From Clostridia bacterium (lineage in GTDB: Bacteria; Bacillota; Clostridia; Oscillospirales; Acutalibacteraceae), in NCBI GenBank assembly GCA_017380575.1, contig JAFODS010000046.1, forward strand, positions 89,506 through 153,505: a stretch of DNA of 64,000 bases. The letters are read 5' to 3'. Under the pieces are notes generated by a model that saw only the letters and a program-made list of their open reading frames with translations, searched no databases and was not told where the DNA came from. Shown here in pieces: positions 62,898 through 64,000 of the stretch (position 1 is its first letter; each line of letters starts with the position of its first letter). The position numbers and the translations under genes were made by a program.

Positions 62898-63326
62898 ATG
62901 TCAACTTATATGCCTAAGGCGAACGACATCGTTCGTAAGTGGTATGTGCTTGACGCAGCAGGTAAGCCGCTCGGCCGCGTAGCAACTGTAGCAGCTGATC
63001 TTCTCCGTGGTAAGCATAAGCCCACATTCGCACCGCACGCAGACTGCGGCGACCATGTAATCGTTATCAACGCAGAAAAAGCTATTCTTACAGGTAACAA
63101 GCTCAACCAGAAGATGTACTACCATCACACAGGTTATGTTGGCCACATGAAGGAAGTTAAGTACAGCACACTTATGCGTACAAAGCCGACTTTCGCAATG
63201 GAAAAGGCTATCAAGGGTATGATTCCTGACACAACAATCGGCCGTGAAGCTCTTACAAGACTTCGTGTATATGCAGGTGCAGAGCACAAGCATGCAGCAC
63301 AGAAGCCTGAAGAGTGGGCATTTTAA
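62898..63326 (+). CDS. rplM: 50S ribosomal protein L13
   Basis: The 142 residues match the family length. The pattern WYVLDAAGKPLGRVAT, HADCGDHVIVINAEK, YYHHTGYVG and RLRVYAGAEHKHAAQKPE is diagnostic. TTGGAGG precedes the ATG. Followed by rpsI after 18 bases, the conserved pair. Confidence 0.99.
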   Translation: MSTYMPKANDIVRKWYVLDAAGKPLGRVATVAADLLRGKHKPTFAPHADCGDHVIVINAEKAILTGNKLNQKMYYHHTGYVGHMKEVKYSTLMRTKPTFAMEKAIKGMIPDTTIGREALTRLRVYAGAEHKHAAQKPEEWAF

Positions 63327-63344
63327 TGAAGGGAGGCAAATATA

Positions 63345-63743
63345 ATGTACGATTCAATTCCGTATTTCTATGGTACAGGCCGTAGAAAGAAGTCTGTAGC
63401 ACGTGTTCGTGTATATGCAGGTACAGGTAAAGTTACAATCAACGACAGAGATATCGACGATTATTTCGGTCTTGAAACACTTAAGCTCATCGTTCGTCAG
63501 CCTCTCGAGTTGACAGGCACAACTGAAAAGTTCGACATCGTATGCCGTGTAAACGGTGGTGGCGTAACAGGTCAGGCTGGTGCTATCCGTCATGGTCTTT
63601 CAAGAGCTCTCCTTCAGTATGACGAGGCTCTTCGTCCTGTTCTCAAGAAGGCAGGCTTCCTCACTCGTGACCCGAGAATGAAGGAAAGAAAGAAGTACGG
63701 TCTCAAGGGCGCACGTCGTGCTCCTCAGTTCTCAAAGAGATAA
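63345..63743 (+). CDS. rpsI: 30S ribosomal protein S9
   Basis: The 132 residues show [16 protein letters not shown]-type start ([18 protein letters not shown] here), [19 protein letters not shown], and the basic tail [16 protein letters not shown] ending in the conserved Lys-Arg that reaches P-site tRNA. Confidence 0.99.
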   Translation: MYDSIPYFYGTGRRKKSVARVRVYAGTGKVTINDRDIDDYFGLETLKLIVRQPLELTGTTEKFDIVCRVNGGGVTGQAGAIRHGLSRALLQYDEALRPVLKKAGFLTRDPRMKERKKYGLKGARRAPQFSKR

Positions 63744-63757
63744 CTTTATTTCAGCAA

Positions 63758-63787
63758 AAAACCTCAAAACTTCGGTTTTGGGGTTTT
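63758..63787 (+). terminator. terminator after rpsI
   Basis: 13-base arms AAAACCTCAAAAC / GTTTTGGGGTTTT with one T-G pair and a TTCG tetraloop, followed by CTTTTT. Confidence 0.88.
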
Positions 63788-63806
63788 CTTTTTAGGAGGG
63801 GGAAAT

Positions 63807-64000
63807 ATGAGATTCCACGGACTGAAACTCACAGCGCTTGTAATAGCAGGATATCTGATATTTTGTTGTATGGGCGTATTGCCGAAGTATATGTCACTTG
63901 TGAAGTTTCCGAGCAGCATACAACGTTATAACTCAGCCTATACGTATGTAGGCTATACCTATGATGATAAGTTCTCAGAGGAAAAGGACAAGCCTGTTAT
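63807..64000 (+). CDS. secreted or membrane protein, N-terminal part only
   Basis: Open to the window edge: 64 residues visible. GGAGGGGG lies five bases before the ATG. A hydrophobic helix LTALVIAGYLIFCCMGVLP (about 7-25) is probably a signal anchor. A polar, Tyr-rich stretch follows (YNSAYTYVGYTYDD). Family not recognisable from this part. Confidence 0.65.
   Translation, partial: MRFHGLKLTALVIAGYLIFCCMGVLPKYMSLVKFPSSIQRYNSAYTYVGYTYDDKFSEEKDKPV

Overview
The window looks like a chromosomal segment of an anaerobic, low-to-moderate GC, gut-adapted Clostridia member, most likely Oscillospirales/Ruminococcaceae. This rests on the classic Gram-positive order pyrH-frr-uppS-cdsA-dxr-rseP, strong AGGAGG-type ribosome binding sites, a CIRCE element before groES-groEL, a Gram-positive LexA box, a bile-salt-hydrolase-like protein, an oxygen-sensitive glycyl radical enzyme operon, a DarA-type c-di-AMP receptor and a secreted leucine-rich-repeat protein with a dockerin. 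The species cannot be named from the sequence alone. No rRNA, tRNA, IS element or CRISPR array was recognised.

Layout. 1-4.8 kb (minus): translation and envelope operon pyrH, frr, uppS, cdsA, dxr, rseP (cut by the window edge). 5.0-7.1 kb (plus): a GH89-family protein. 7.1-8.1 kb (minus): bile salt hydrolase family. 8.2-12.4 kb (minus): arginine operon argC-argJ-argB-argD behind an ArgR-like operator. 12.5-20.4 kb (plus): a five-gene operon of glycyl-radical activase, glycyl radical enzyme, sedoheptulokinase-like FGGY kinase, mannose-6-phosphate isomerase-like protein and GH38 alpha-mannosidase. 20.4-23.7 kb (minus): acyl-CoA synthetase, a MIF-like tautomerase and a ferredoxin-type aldo/keto reductase. 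23.8-29.2 kb: small membrane protein, lexA, a degenerate GDPD-like surface protein, a serine-hydrolase/dUTPase fusion and a YhhN protein. 29.2-33.8 kb (minus): ABC exporter, DUF1854-type protein, darA, then pdxK-like and trmL. 33.9-37.8 kb: a 56-residue protein missed by length cut-offs, acyl-CoA synthetase, nagB and a Gfo/Idh oxidoreductase. 37.9-40.0 kb: a type II restriction-modification pair bracketed by two near-identical terminators. 40.2-42.3 kb: groES-groEL. 42.4-49.9 kb (plus): TIM-barrel isomerase, nrdR, alpha/beta hydrolase, aminotransferase, acyl-CoA synthetase, membrane protein and a DUF4091/GH123-like protein. 50-56 kb (minus): PlsC-like acyltransferase, EF-G-like GTPase and the LRR-dockerin protein. 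56.0-62.6 kb (minus): an intact phage head and packaging module with no tail-tube, lysis or integrase genes. 62.9-64 kb (plus): rplM-rpsI and the start of a secreted or membrane protein.

How it fits together. Housekeeping blocks (isoprenoid, phospholipid and undecaprenyl synthesis, translation, arginine, chaperonin, SOS) alternate with accessory cassettes for glycans and host compounds. The best candidate for an undescribed system is the 12.6-20.4 kb operon. Its glycyl radical enzyme carries the Cys-x-Glu pair of eliminase-type members but an unusual radical-site motif, and it sits with a ketose-type kinase and mannoside-processing enzymes. Other leads are the darA-DUF1854-ABC operon, the serine-hydrolase/dUTPase fusion, the stand-alone phage head cassette, and a divergent promoter pair whose two -35 boxes lie inside one perfect palindrome.
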